Positions 8,870 to 20,131 of a stretch of DNA of 36,760 bases are shown in pieces. Each line of letters starts with the position of its first letter. Positions within the stretch are counted from its first letter, which is position 1. The notes under the pieces were generated by a model. It searched no databases. It had not been told where the DNA came from and saw only the letters and a list, made by a program, of their open reading frames with translations. The position numbers and the translations under genes are program-made. The stretch comes from Planoprotostelium fungivorum (Eukaryota; Evosea; Variosea; Cavosteliida; Cavosteliaceae), in contig MDYQ01000253.1 in NCBI GenBank assembly GCA_003024175.1, positions 1-36,760 on the forward strand. The letters are read 5' to 3'.

Positions 8870-11800
8870 TCATCGCTCGTTTACTCTGTCCTTGACCGAT
8901 GATGATCTTCCCCGCGGTGCTTCCGTCTTCAGGGTCGATTTCTCTCCGTTCGTCTGGCTCAACTGAGCTGCTCTCGATGTGACCGACTGAGGTAGAGGTG
9001 TCACCACCGTGGACGTTGACGTCTGTCTGCCCCTCGTTGTCTCTTTGTGTGGCTCTTGCTCCTGTTTCAACACGTGAGCCTCATTCCAGAGAGAGGACCA
9101 CTGAAGATCTCACCACTGATCGACTCTCGCGTGAATCTACAACGCGGAAGCTGCCGAGGAACTTCTCGTAGTCGATGTAACCTGATTTCTCGTCTACCAT
9201 GTATCGGTAGAGTTCTCTCAGTTGAAGCGGTGATACGGGTGATCCCAATTGTTGATTGACCACCTGAAGAGTGTCATCACATCACGTTCGACTCATGTTT
9301 GTCTTACCTCCATGGCCACCTTGAAATCGGATAAACTCAATTTACCCGTACCCTCCGAGTCCATCCTCCTGAAGACACCGTGCAATTGTAACTTGTTCTT
9401 GAACAACACCGTGTACACCTACCCCGTCAATCTACAACCCGCCACCTCCCCCCACCTTCTGCACCATGTGATCCTGCCACTCTCCACCCTTGGCATCGAT
9501 GATTCTGAATGCATTTCTGAACTCTTTGAAGGAGATCTCTCCGTTTCCATCTTCATCGATCCAGGCGGCGATCTTCATCTTCTCTTCGTCGGTGTAATTC
9601 AAGCCGATCTTGGCGAGGGCCATGGAGATCTCGCGGTAAGACAGTGTTCCGTTGTGGTCCGTGTCGAACTCGTGGAAGGCCTGCTGCACCGTTCTCTTCT
9701 GTCGGTAGAGGAGGTTGCCGATCTCTGCGGCGGCTCCTTTGATCCATCCTTCCTTCTCCGCTTTGATCTTGTTGAATGCGATCTGTATCGTGTGAGTCAT
9801 CGAGATGTCGCACGGATTCACCTGGAATCGTTCGAGGAATTCATAGATGTCTATGCTGCCCGATTGGTCCTTGTCGATGGATCTCATGAGGTCGTACAGT
9901 TGATCGTTGGTCAGTCCCAACTTTTGACTCTGCAGGGCCTCGACGAATTCGTCGTAGGTGAGTCTGCCGTCGGAATTGGTGTCGAAACGTTGGAATTCGA
10001 CTTGGAGGTCTCCGCTGTTCTCGTACATCTTGGCGCAGATCTTGTGGATCAATCCCTCCTCCCACGCTCTGGATAGTCCTCTGATTCATCTTCAGTCGTG
10101 AAATTGGAAGATCCATGCATCGATGAATGTCGTGTGTGATGATGTGATGATGTGATGATGTGATGATGCGATGATGAGGATATTCATATCGATCGCACAT
10201 CGATGAGAATCATGAAACGAGAAGAAACTCACGATGTCTCGATCTTGAAGCGCTCTACAAACTTCATGTAGTGAATGGGGGATTCACCGTGCAGGAGATA
10301 TGGTTCCAACTCTCTCCAAGGTAAGTTGAGCTGCAGGACACTGTCCAACGTGTTGGCCCAATCTTCTGAGGAGATTCTCCCATCCTTGTCCAAATCCATT
10401 CGCGTGAAACAAGCCAAGAGATCGTGTCTGTTCTGGTAGATTCTCTCTTTCAACTTTTTCATCGTCTGATGCTGGCATCTACTTCTCATTCAGGGTCTGA
10501 AGATCAAGAAGAGGATGACGCATCTATCATCGCGTGTCGATCATGTGATGGTGATGATCATGTGATGATGCTGATGTGATGGCGATCGATTGTTGATCTG
10601 GTCACCTCTCAAAAGTACCCGAACGCTTGGATGATACACTGTAATCCGATCGATTATCTGCCGTGTAACTGTAAAATGAAAATTCGTGGGAGAAACTGAC
10701 CGCCTTCTCTTTCCTCTCCGCTCCGTTCACCGGTGGGAACTATCTCCATGACTACACTCATCTACAACGATCTTCACCTCGAAATTTCCCTTCGTCTCCA
10801 CGGATGGATTGTTCTCCTTTGCGGTGATGACTACGTAAGCACCCTTGTTCTCGTTGGCCCTGCAGTAGTTGGAAGCAGAGAAGACAGTGATCAATCTTCG
10901 ATCGTGAGTTCTCTCCCATCCTTCCTCTTTCATCTCGTGAGATCGAATCATGATCTCCAAGTTGTTGTTCTGCGATATGTCATCGATCTACAACGGTGTA
11001 GATGGGTGTCACCTGCAGGAAAGAGCGAGTGACGTCGGGGCCAAAGATGATGCCGGCACCTCGATTCGATCTCATCCAACCTTCTGTGGGCTTTGGATCA
11101 CTCCACAGGACCTGAGAGGAATTGAGAAGAGGATGACTGGTTGTAGATGGATCACCTCTTCTAAAGTCCTTTCACTCTCTTGACGAGCACCTCCGGGTAT
11201 GTCGATTCTGCGGACTGATCTGTCGAAACATCATCAGCGTGTGATGATCATCACGTGATGATGATATAAAAGATGTAAAAGATGAGTGATGGTGATGTCG
11301 GAGATGAGTGATGATGATGTCAGAGATGAGCGATGGTGAGAGAATCACTTTTGTAATTCGGCGATGGTCATGTTTGGGGTGGAGAATAGACCACCGTGTA
11401 AGACAAAGATCTTGTTGTCGATGATGGTGACCAGGGGTATCGATCGGAAGGACAATTGAATCAGCTCAAACATTGCCAGATCGTATTTCGTCCTGACCTA
11501 TTCTCCCTTCATCATCTCATCCCCATCATCATCATCATGCATCATCATACGATCCTCTGTATCTTTCATGTCTTAATCTCACCTGCTCTTCGAATCCATA
11601 CTTGAGATTGATGTGTCGCTGTTCGTGATTTCCTCGATTCAAAAAGACGTGGTCGGGGTACAGAATTTTGAAGGAATACAACACGAGAATCACTTCTAAT
11701 CCTCTCCTCCCTCGATCGACAAAATCTCCGTTGAAGCTTGAGGTGGTCATCAGAGACATCAGTACGATGGAGATGATGGACTCACAGGTAGCCGTTCGTC

Positions 11801-12465
11801 TCGGACGGCATGCCGTTCTGATGGAAGATGGTGAGGAGATCGATGAGCTGTCCGTGGAGGTCTCCGACGACGGTGAATCGTGTCTTTGCGGGTGGTTGAT
11901 GGTAGACGACGTTCTCGCATGCATCGAATAGACGTGTCGCTTGATCGATGATTCGATGGGCACAGGCGTAATGAAGGACGCCACCGATCTGTAAGTCGAA
12001 GGTCAGAAGGCTGGTGTTGGATTTTACATCCAAGTAAAATTCGACGAGATGGAGATATCAGAAGATGGATGATGCAGGTGGCGAGAATAGGTGAAGACAT
12101 TGATTCACCTTAAAGTAGTTGATCATGTCTATAATGAAACTGACAGTCATCTTCTCTGTCTTCCCCCATAAAGGTCCATCGTAGTTGACAAACTTTGGAT
12201 GAGACTCGTCAGACTGAGGCGCAGGTGACGTGAGAGGTCTCCTTGCCTCCAGCTCGTCTAGTAGAGTTTGCAGATGTGCCTCCTGCATCACCGTCTCATT
12301 TTCTAAGATTCAATAAGAACCACTGATTTGATATGCTTTACGCGTTAGACATTTACCATCTTGAAGGTCTAATTCGTTCCAAGCTTGCTTCCAGATGTCA
12401 GCGAGAGCTCTGGTGCCTCTCTTACGGAGAAGCATCTTTCGCTCCTCTTCAGCGAGGTCTGCCAT
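8870..12465 (-). CDS. PPEF-type Ser/Thr phosphatase with expanded EF-hand tail
   Basis: It starts at ATG 12463-12465 ([17 protein letters not shown]). The PPP catalytic core is intact: [54 protein letters not shown] and VFSASNYC supply the metal ligands and catalytic His. The tail begins [16 protein letters not shown] and [13 protein letters not shown], typical of PPEF/rdgC. EF loops seen are [60 protein letters not shown], the weak [12 protein letters not shown] and a degenerate [13 protein letters not shown] Ser/Thr-rich segment follows, with TGA at 8872-8870. PPEF proteins normally carry about three EF-hands, so the last four are extra. No clear IQ motif is seen at the N-terminus. The join between core and tail (intron about 10490-10605) is inferred from family layout. 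Confidence 0.87.
10137..10178. repeat. GATGATGT tandem repeat in an intron
   Basis: About five copies of an 8-bp GATGATGT/C unit lie within an intron of the phosphatase gene. Similar GAT-rich runs occur in other introns and gaps, for example 15556-15578. Confidence 0.6.
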
Positions 12466-12850
12466 TGCCTTCTGTGATGATGTCGCTCTCGTCAGGGATA
12501 AATAAATACTTGAGCTGGGTTTTTCCGTTCCCTATACTATACATATTAAAATGTGGAAGACTCTCTGTTACCTCCTATGCTTTCGGCTCTATGTGGTTGT
12601 GCTCCTTGTCATGCTTGCTTACCATCACCAATTCTGAAATCACCTTGACACACAACTCTTTTCTACAAATTACATCGTGCGCCACACAGGTGTGGCCGAA
12701 CAATCGAAGTCTTTATTATTGTTGTCAACAACTGCAATGAGCCGTGAGATTGAGGTATGACATGACTCTTGGTGTGTCAAATACGAAAAGGGAGAGACGA
12801 GGTTCGTGAACACTCTAGCTCAGCACTAAAGGATTCTGCATTAGATCATC
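12466..12850. promoter_or_regulatory. Divergent intergenic region, phosphatase / carotenoid oxygenase
   Basis: The 385 bp lie between two divergent start codons. They hold a 28-codon hydrophobic open frame at 12551-12637, which may be an upstream ORF or chance. A GTTGTCAACAAC palindrome lies near 12720. No other gene is seen. Confidence 0.35.
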
Positions 12851-15380
12851 ATGAGTGCTGTTCCTGTGTGGGTGCGGTTGTCAGTTGTTGTTTCAATATC
12901 TCTCTTGGAAATTTCAGCTTGTCACGCAAAAGCCCTTGCTCGTCGAATCAAAAAGCAGACAGAAGCACCCCACATGCCGAACATCACCCCCATACAGACA
13001 GAGGTTACCCCCAACCAAGGGCAGCACCTCTCAGAAGAGGACGTGAAGCTTGTCCAACGAGGTTTGTAGGACACAATGCTTTACAAACCAACATGCATCA
13101 GGTTGGGAGTCACAGACTGCAGAGTTCGATTATGATATCGAGGTGATGTTTGGATCTCGTAACGGGAAAGATGAACGTCAATCAGGTCGAAGGCAACATT
13201 CCAGATCAACTGCAAGGTACCTTCTACAGGAATGGACCTGGACGTATGACGGTATGTCTTTCTAAGGAAACCCTTCTGAACCGCTGCAGGTCTATGATAC
13301 TCAGTTGGTGCATCCAATCGATGGAGACGGAATGATCACGTCCATCACCTTCTCAAAGGGAAAGGCTCACTTCCGTTCTAAATACGTGAGTTTCATCGTG
13401 CAACAAAGACATTCTGATTTCCATAAGGTCAGGACTGCCGGATATGAGACGGAGGAGAAGCAGAAGAGAGGCGTCATGAAGGGTATGATGGGAACAGTTC
13501 CTGCCAACAAGCCTTGGGGAGAGTGGCTCGACGAAGTGAAGAAGGACGTCCTCAGAGGAAAGATGCCCAATCAGAGGTGTGTATCTGATTGCATGGACGA
13601 TCCCGTCCCTTCTCATCTGATGATCGGACAGATACAAGAACCCCTCCAACACGAGTGTTTACTACTGGGGAGGAAAGCTCATGTCTTGCTGGGAAGGTAT
13701 CCCCTCTTCCATCCATCAACCTCCATCATGTTCATACGATGTTCATGCTCTCCATCATCTCTCATCTGACCCTGTGTACAGGAGGAATGCCTTACAACCT
13801 GGATCCTCGGACACTGGAGACGAAGGGAAGAGAAGACATTGGAGGTAACTTGGAGAGGAGTAAGAGTCTCGCTGCTCACAGCCGATACGACAAGAAGAAG
13901 GACCGTCTCGTCACTTTTGGTCTACTCATGGGTCTGGGAGGTGCATACATCTCTTCATCATCTTCTCATCACTTCTTATATCTTCTTCACATCATCTCCT
14001 CTGTTCTTCTCGTCATCTCTCCTGAGATGAAAAACATTATGAATGGAACAATCGATTGAACCAACGATCAGCCAAGAGCAAATTGGTCATCTATGAATTC
14101 GATAAAGAGTGGGGCCTGATTCAAGAGAGAACCACAGAGCTGGAGAGCTACTACTACTGTCACGATCTGGCCATCACAGAGAACTACTACCTCGTCCACC
14201 ACAGTCCGTTTGTCTCATTCGATACCACTGTGGGTCACGATATCTCGTGAGATGTCTCACCGAATTGTAGACGATCGCCAAGGTAGTGTCGGGATGGAAT
14301 GCTCCCGGAGAGCTGATGAGATATTATCCGAACGTGCCCTGCAGGATCATCGTCATTCCCAGGAACAAGGAGTCTTCCGAGGAAATCAGGTACTTGGACA
14401 TTCCACCCTGCCACATCTATCACCACAGTGAGCCTTACCTTACTTATTTGCGGATGATGACTGATGATATCAGTCAATGCCTATGAAGTGGATGGACACA
14501 TCAAATTGAGCAGTGTATGCATTGGAGAGAACTTCAACATGAAATTCGATCAGAAGGTGATCATTGATGAAACGATGATGATGATGATGATGTGATGACT
14601 GAAGAGATGACAGGTGTGGCTGAGCAACTTCTCAGAGGAACCTGGACACGTTTACAACTTTGACATCGATCTGGGAAGCAACACGATCAAGAGAGAATTG
14701 GTCGATGAGAGCGCCTGTGAGTTCCCCACCCATCACCCAGACATCGATGGCAGAGACTGGAGGTAACATTCGAATGAAACTTTCTCATCCGACTGAAACC
14801 ACAGGTACGCCTATCTCATGGCCAGTGAGAAGGGTTTCGATCACATTCCCTTCCAGGATGTCATCAAGGTGATTACATCACATGCACATCACATGCACAT
14901 CACATGCACATCACATGCACATCACATGCAAATCACATCAGATGCACATGCGAATGGAGAAGAATCTGAAGAGAGGACAGTTTGATGTGAAGGGAACGAA
15001 TCGACAAGTGTGGTCTTCGAGAGGAGAACACGGAGCCATCGGTGAGCCTGTCTTTGTTGCGAGGGAGGGTGGAAAGAACGAAGACGATGGTTGGGTCCTG
15101 GTACAAGTCTACTACTTTAGAGAGCACAAGGTCATCTACAACTCTCCATCTACATGTCATCTACAACTCTCCATCTCTACCATCTACATGTCATCTACAA
15201 CTGTCTACTATCTATACAAAGATATCGATGTAGATGGGATGGATAAGAACTGAATGAGAACAGACGCAGATCTTGGTGTTGGATGCCACAGAGTTGAGCA
15301 GGGGTCCCATCGCAAGGCTCAAGTTGTCCCACCACACACCATTCACCTTCCACGGCACTTTCTGCCCCGAAATCTTTTAA
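12851..15380 (+). CDS. Carotenoid cleavage oxygenase (CCD/RPE65 family)
   Basis: Multi-exon gene from ATG 12851 to TAA 15378-15380. Landmarks in order are IPDQLQGTFYRNGPGRM, VHPIDGDGMITSI, YYWGGKLMSCWEGGMPYNLD (joined over an intron), SLAAHSRYDKKKDRLVTFG, ESYYYCHDLAITENYYLVH, IPPCHIYHHVNAYE and, at the end, SHHTPFTFHGTFCPEIF. The four iron-binding His of the family are all accounted for (AHSRYD, CHDLAIT, YHHVNA and FHGTF), so the enzyme should be active. It cleaves a carotenoid or apocarotenoid double bond with O2. Residues 1-26 (MSAVPVWVRLSVVVSISLLE...) form a hydrophobic leader, unusual for this mostly soluble family. Substrate and cleavage position cannot be predicted. Confidence 0.93.
14881..14935. 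repeat. 11-bp minisatellite in an intron
   Basis: Five tandem copies of CATGCACATCA, the last with one change, form most of an intron of the carotenoid oxygenase gene. The unit length is not a multiple of three and the tract is spliced out. Confidence 0.8.
15132..15205. repeat. Imperfect CATCTACAACTCTC tandem repeat in an intron
   Basis: About three diverged copies of a 23-25-bp unit with CATCTACAACT at its core lie in the last intron of the carotenoid oxygenase gene. Confidence 0.55.
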
Positions 15381-15596
15381 TGAATGTTCTCTTAGTCTCT
15401 GTGTCTCCTCTTACTTCTCCCTTCCATCATGACAAACTCTGTATCCTCTAACGATCTGCTCTCTGTCACTCTTCTCCTTCTTCTCTCTCTCACTTTTCGA
15501 ATAGATCTCCTCCACTTGAAGATAATGCCCTGACTCTGTGTCAGTGTATTATGCGTGATGATGATGATGATGATGATGTGGGTGATGATGAAAAGC

Positions 15597-16776
15597 TCAC
15601 TCGATCTTGGATGTGTCTCTCAATCGACCGCCGAGTTTGTTGCTGAGAGGATTGAGTGATGGTAGAGGTAGATGACTCACAAGTAAGAGTAGGAGGCAGA
15701 GCCGAGCATGAGAGCGCACAAGACTAGCTCCCTCGTCTTGAACGGGATCTCATGAGTGACGATAGAGACGAAAGAGAAGCAGAAGATGAACTTGACGATC
15801 AACGCGAGAGGCAGCAGGTTTGGATGACCCTTGCAACCTGCATCCCATCAGATGAAGATGAGAGAATAAAATAGAATAAAACCTCTTTCGAGCAGATAGA
15901 TGAGAGTGGAATGGCTGAGTACGGCCAAGAGGGAGCCGTAGAAAATCTGCTTGGGTGTGTGATAGCCAAAGAGGTAAGTCTGGGACAGTGTGAACAGACT
16001 GCACGCGTAGATGACTGTCAAGAAGAGGGAGATCATGCGGTGTGAGGGTCTCATGCTGCATCGATCAGGAGGACACATCACATCGTCTCACCTTCTAGAG
16101 AACATGGAGAGGATTCTTCCGTGTGATTGATAATAGCCACTCAATACTTGAGGGTTTCTCTCCAGACGAACTGTGAGATAGGCCACACTCAACATGTAGA
16201 AGATGTGATAGCAGTAATGTCCGGACACACTGATGGACATCAGCTATTGAGGTCAGGTTCTCTCACCTGTTGGCATGACGGCTGCATTTGTAATCACCGA
16301 GGATCTCTTTGAAAGAATAGCAGAGACAGTACGTGCAGATGTACCTGTAGAATGGTGGGTGCTGTGGATGGTGACCTGATTGTCGAACTCACCACACGAT
16401 CGTATAGGATACGACGAACTGAGAATCCCAGTTGACCCTGATCTTGACTTTCTCCTCTTTATAGAGGATGTCGCGGGTGACCTCCGGTTGATAGATGGAG
16501 ATGCAAATGAAATAGAGTAATACGCATAGCTGAGTGGATCCAAAGATGATCGACGAGGTGAATGGACTATTCCAGCCCGACTTTGGAAGAGTCTGATCGA
16601 ATCGATCGATCAGGCAGCGGTCATACAATCCAGAAGAATCAATGACTGTGCCTTCGCTGTTTCTCTGTCAGTAATCGTGATTGAGGTGAAACTCACAATA
16701 TTAAGAATAACATAACGGCTCCTACAGCCAAGAGTATTCCATTCCACGAGTTGAATATAGATAGACGACTCTTCAT
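15597..16776 (-). CDS. Multi-pass membrane protein, PAP2-like lipid phosphatase
   Basis: It reads from ATG 16774-16776 (MKSRLSIFNSWNGILLAVGA) to TGA at 15599-15597, in about seven exons, roughly 300 aa. About six membrane segments are visible, including FGSTQLCVLLYFICISIY, YCYHIFYMLSVAYLTV, MISLFLTVIYACSLFTL and LALIVKFIFCFSFVSIV. Two motifs resemble the PAP2 core: SVSGHYCYHIF for the PSGH motif and SQTYLFGYHTPKQIFYG for SRxxxxxHxxxD. The normal Arg is Gln and the final acidic residue is Gln. The second motif is closest to dolichyldiphosphatase-type enzymes (YHTxxQVxYG). It may dephosphorylate a lipid in the ER or Golgi, or be a divergent non-catalytic relative. FIT/Scs3 proteins share SGH..HT spacing and are the main alternative. 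Confidence 0.65.
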
Positions 16777-17280
16777 ATCTACAGACGTCGCGATTTGATC
16801 GATCAGATGATCGTTTTGCAAAACGAAGTGCCCAATTATTTGAACATGACTTCCGGAACCAAAGAGCTCACAACATCATTGACAAGCAGAAGACCATAAC
16901 ACCGTCGCCAAATTGAGCGTGTAGGTAAAGACAACAATTCGTTTGAAAACCCATAATTGGTCATATGATACAGGTTAGAAACGACTTTGTGTAAGAAGAC
17001 GTGAAAAGTATTCACCTTTAGAAATAGTGAATTAACCACTCCTTCCTGACAATCCAAAGGGTTCATGACCCTAAGGACTATGTGGAATGTAGAACTGCAA
17101 GGGTTAGTGTTCGTCTTCCTCGTGGGGGACTGACTCCAAGACCTTGCGACATCCTCTTGTTACACAACCTCTAAGGAGCAAAAGAAAGCATAACGGTTTG
17201 GTGATCAACCGCAGCTCAACACGCGACGTTAAGAAACAAGAGTAGAAATCATCTCTTTATCAAAACTCAAATTTAAAAAT
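16777..17280. other. Intergenic interval, no gene seen
   Basis: About 500 bp between the PAP2-like start and the RasGEF stop. A 76-codon minus-strand frame (16836-17066) has no recognisable motif. No tRNA signature was found. A small GGGTTCATGACCC hairpin lies near 17058-17070. Confidence 0.4.
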
Positions 17281-19083
17281 TCACGCCATCTGTCTGGGTT
17301 GGATCACCAATGACCTCTCCCAGCACTGTGACACCCATTCCTTCGTCAACTCGGGTAGGTCATCCAGCACTCTCATCACATTCGTCATCCTCTTTGCTCT
17401 GTACACGTTCTCCCCTGTTCATCTCAGTCTCCGATCACAGGTGACGATGACTGGATATCATCTGATAGATCGACTCACTGTCTGGAAGGAAGGAAGAGAT
17501 GATGTTGTAGAGGACACTCCACCTCCACCAGCTGATCAGCTTGTCACCCGATTCTGTCTCTCCCACGTATCTCTCGTTTCCATCCACAGCGTAAGACAGA
17601 TCATTCAACGTCAGTGCTCTAATGAACGTCAGTCGAGGCTCATGCCGATCGAGATGATGATGATGATGAATCACATGAACGGGATGCGAGGTGTGTCCGT
17701 GTTCGATTGAACGGAACGAAGGGTCGTCCTTGTGGGTGCCATCAGTGTATCGAAATCAGCCGCCTTCTTCCTCATCCTCCTAGATAGTCTCCTCTGTGTG
17801 CTGCTCCTCGTCAGAACAACATCACAGGATAAGATGTGTAGGTCACTCACTCTGTCAACCTCCACAGAGCTGAACTGGACAATCCAGCCGCCACACATCC
17901 CAAGCTCTGAAAGTTTCCCAATTTCTCCAAGTGCTATTCACGTGAGTCCTCCGTCTACACTCGTGTAGATGAGACAGTCTCACGTGTGCGACGCGTATGA
18001 CCTTCTCCCAAGCCTTGACTCTCTTCTTTGTGCTCTCCTCTCTCAACACGGCCGTGGCAAATGCGGCCGACAGACGGTTGAATCGGCTGGTCACCGACAG
18101 GGGAGGCTTCCTTCGATTCTCTGCGTATTCTAAGAGGATGTCCTTCTGTTCGTGTGTGAGATGGGGTAGTGAGAGAGACTCACGTTGATGGTGCGGACGC
18201 CTTCCATGTCTAAGAGGCAGAGTTGTTCGGCCAAATGTTTGGAAGATACGTTGAGGAGTCCTGTCCGTGTCAACCGAGGGAGGTGGGGTGTCTTCACCTC
18301 CATCTTGGATCTTCTTCATGTTCTTGTAGGACTCGTCGTCCATGGTGACAGGTGAATTCTCTTCGCTCGATTTGGGTGTTTGCAGTTCGATTCTGTGACA
18401 TTTGGTGTGACAGATGAGCTGATGTAAGACGTCCTTGTCTCTCATGAAGTCGTCGGACCAATGTCGATCGATCCAGAATTGAAGAGTGGCGACAGCCGAA
18501 GTGTGGTACTCGTCTTCTGAATCCTCCGTCCTGGTTGAGGTGTCAGACGGTGAATGAGTGAGCATGGTTCGACTCACAAGACGAGAAGGTGCCTAAGGAC
18601 ATTGTACTTGGACATCTCCAACGAGAAGCAGGTGAAGAAGATGTTCATCTCCAGCTCATTTGGTTCCGTCAAGATCCTTCTGATGAGAGTGAGCAGGAAT
18701 GGTGAGTGGTTAAGGGGGTACATACCTCAGAAAGGCTCGCATTGTTCCACAAACAAGTCCGTCCCTCACTCTCAGTTGTTCTGGTGTCACTGAACGGATC
18801 CAGTCTCTATCGATCGTCTCGAAATGTTTCGATCTAGCTTGGTCATCAGACGGTTGATCGATTGATGTTCTCCTCCACACCTGCTCTTGTTGTGGCAGAC
18901 CTTCCACAGTCCTGACGACGATCTCAATTGATCTCTAAAATAGGCGCACGTTCGCTCAAGAATCAATAGATCTGGTTTCATTCAGCTCTACTTGCTTCTC
19001 GAGAGAGCTGCTTCACCTGTGACATCAAGGTGCTCAACCACCAGGAAGAAGACATCCTCGGAGAAGTAATATAACGTGGACAT
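17281..19083 (-). CDS. F-box / RasGEF fusion protein
   Basis: It starts at ATG 19081-19083. The first exons join (intron about 18970-19015) to give YFSEDVFFLVVEHLDVTDLL, then ILERTCAYFRDQLRSSSGLW, which follows the F-box pattern (E-V, HLDV-DLL, C-YFRDL, LWK). Then comes a RasGEF N-terminal module (RVRDGLVCGTMRAFLR, NIFFTCFSLEMSKYNVLRHL, ATLQFWIDRHW). The CDC25 catalytic domain includes KHLAEQLCLLDMEGVRTIN, SRFNRLSAAFATAVL, KRVKAWEKVIRVAHHLEKLG, FQSLGCVAAGLSSSALWRL, TPRIPFM, LTLNDLSYAVDGNERYVG and WSVLYNIISSFLPD. It ends PRQMA with TGA at 17283-17281. The protein should load GTP onto a Ras-like GTPase, and the F-box could tie it to an SCF ubiquitin ligase. One intron ending in ctag near 18839 is the least certain join. 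Confidence 0.82.
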
Positions 19084-19443
19084 AGAAGGCAGAGAAATGA
19101 GGTCTCATCTTTCCTTCCTCTCTCTTAACCACCCTCACAGACGGATCGCCGAACAGATGACACCCATTGTAGATGGTGTTTATTTGAAATTGCATTTTCC
19201 CACATTCGCAGCAAGGAAGGAACGAAGCACCTCTCTAGGTGTGAAGATTTGTAGGAGGTTCTGATGAATTTGAATGAGAGAAACGATCAGAGGTCACACA
19301 TTGATAATTTCATTGTAGAATAAATGAACCGGTGGAAATCCCCAAGTTACGTATCGTCATACGAATTCTCCATCGATTTTCCAAATAACTGCACCGTGCA
19401 ATACATAAACAACGTCACACAACAAACGCAACACTCATTCATC

Positions 19444-20022
19444 ATGGCCGATATGGACGTCAGTGCCCCCGCAGCACAAGATAACTTTATTCAAACATTG
19501 CTCCTCGAGTATGCCAACCAATGGGGACTCATCTTTGTCTGCCTGTCCATTGAGATCCTCATAGCCACCTTCTTGGTCCTTCCCATCCCTGTCAAGTGGA
19601 GGATCACGGTCTCTCAGAAAATGGCCGTCCTCTGGAATCAGTACCCTCGCTTCAGAATCATCACCAAGACTCTCATGTCCATCGTGGCTGCCCTTTTTTT
19701 CGATTCCCTGAGAAAGATGTACGTCATCCACCTTTCCATCTACCAGCCAGACCTTCTCAAGGTGGGAAGAGAGGCCGAAATCAACAAGAACCTCTTGGTT
19801 GCCCAACGTAACGCTTACCTATGCGGATTCACCGTCTTCATCTTCATGATCCTCTACCGATTCCAGTCCATGGCCGATCAAGTCGCCACACTGGAGGCCA
19901 AGTTGGACCAGATCGAGCCCGGACTCTCAAAAAGAACCGAGCACCACGTCCAGAAGGCTGTCGATTACGACAAGAACAAGGAGGCTGTCCAGAACAACCC
20001 TAAAGTCTCCAAGATCAACTAG
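19444..20022 (+). CDS. BAP31-like ER membrane protein
   Basis: An intronless frame encodes a 192-aa BAP31/Yet-family protein if started at MADMDV (ATG 19444). The frame is open to 19324, where another ATG would add 40 aa of atypical leader. Three membrane segments are visible: QWGLIFVCLSIEILIATFLV, the TKTLMSIVAALFFDSLRKMY region, and NAYLCGFTVFIFMILYRF. DSLRKMY and LVAQRNAYLCGF match the most conserved positions of the family (VREIRKY and FRAQRNLYIAGF). A charged, coiled-coil cytosolic tail follows (ADQVATLEAKLDQIEPGL), ending KVSKIN with no obvious KKXX retrieval signal. BAP31 proteins help sort and export membrane cargo from the ER. Confidence 0.9.
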   Translation: MADMDVSAPAAQDNFIQTLLLEYANQWGLIFVCLSIEILIATFLVLPIPVKWRITVSQKMAVLWNQYPRFRIITKTLMSIVAALFFDSLRKMYVIHLSIYQPDLLKVGREAEINKNLLVAQRNAYLCGFTVFIFMILYRFQSMADQVATLEAKLDQIEPGLSKRTEHHVQKAVDYDKNKEAVQNNPKVSKIN

Positions 20023-20131
20023 ATCTATCACGTGCAACATTTCAGATAAATGTAAACTCGAACTGCAATCCCTCCTTCTCTTCGATGATGAACGAATTCG
20101 TTCATCTTTCTCACAGATGTTTATGAGATCT

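Noticed and set aside
9249-10076. 275-codon open frame on the plus strand, the longest single open frame in the window
   Set aside because: It lies antisense to the EF-hand exons of the phosphatase, and its composition is the mirror of the Asp/Glu-rich loops. The minus strand carries clear EF-hand motifs.
12551-12637. 28-codon hydrophobic micro-ORF upstream of the carotenoid oxygenase
   Set aside because: Could be an upstream ORF, but there is no evidence beyond length and hydrophobicity.
14881-14935. Regular repeats that might suggest a CRISPR-like array
   Set aside because: An 11-bp unit without spacers, inside an intron of a eukaryotic gene; it is a minisatellite.
16836-17066. 76-codon minus-strand frame upstream of the PAP2-like gene
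   Set aside because: No motif, no membrane segment and no in-frame join to the PAP2-like start.
19435-19806. 123-codon minus-strand frame
   Set aside because: Antisense shadow of the intronless BAP31-like gene, which has clear family motifs.
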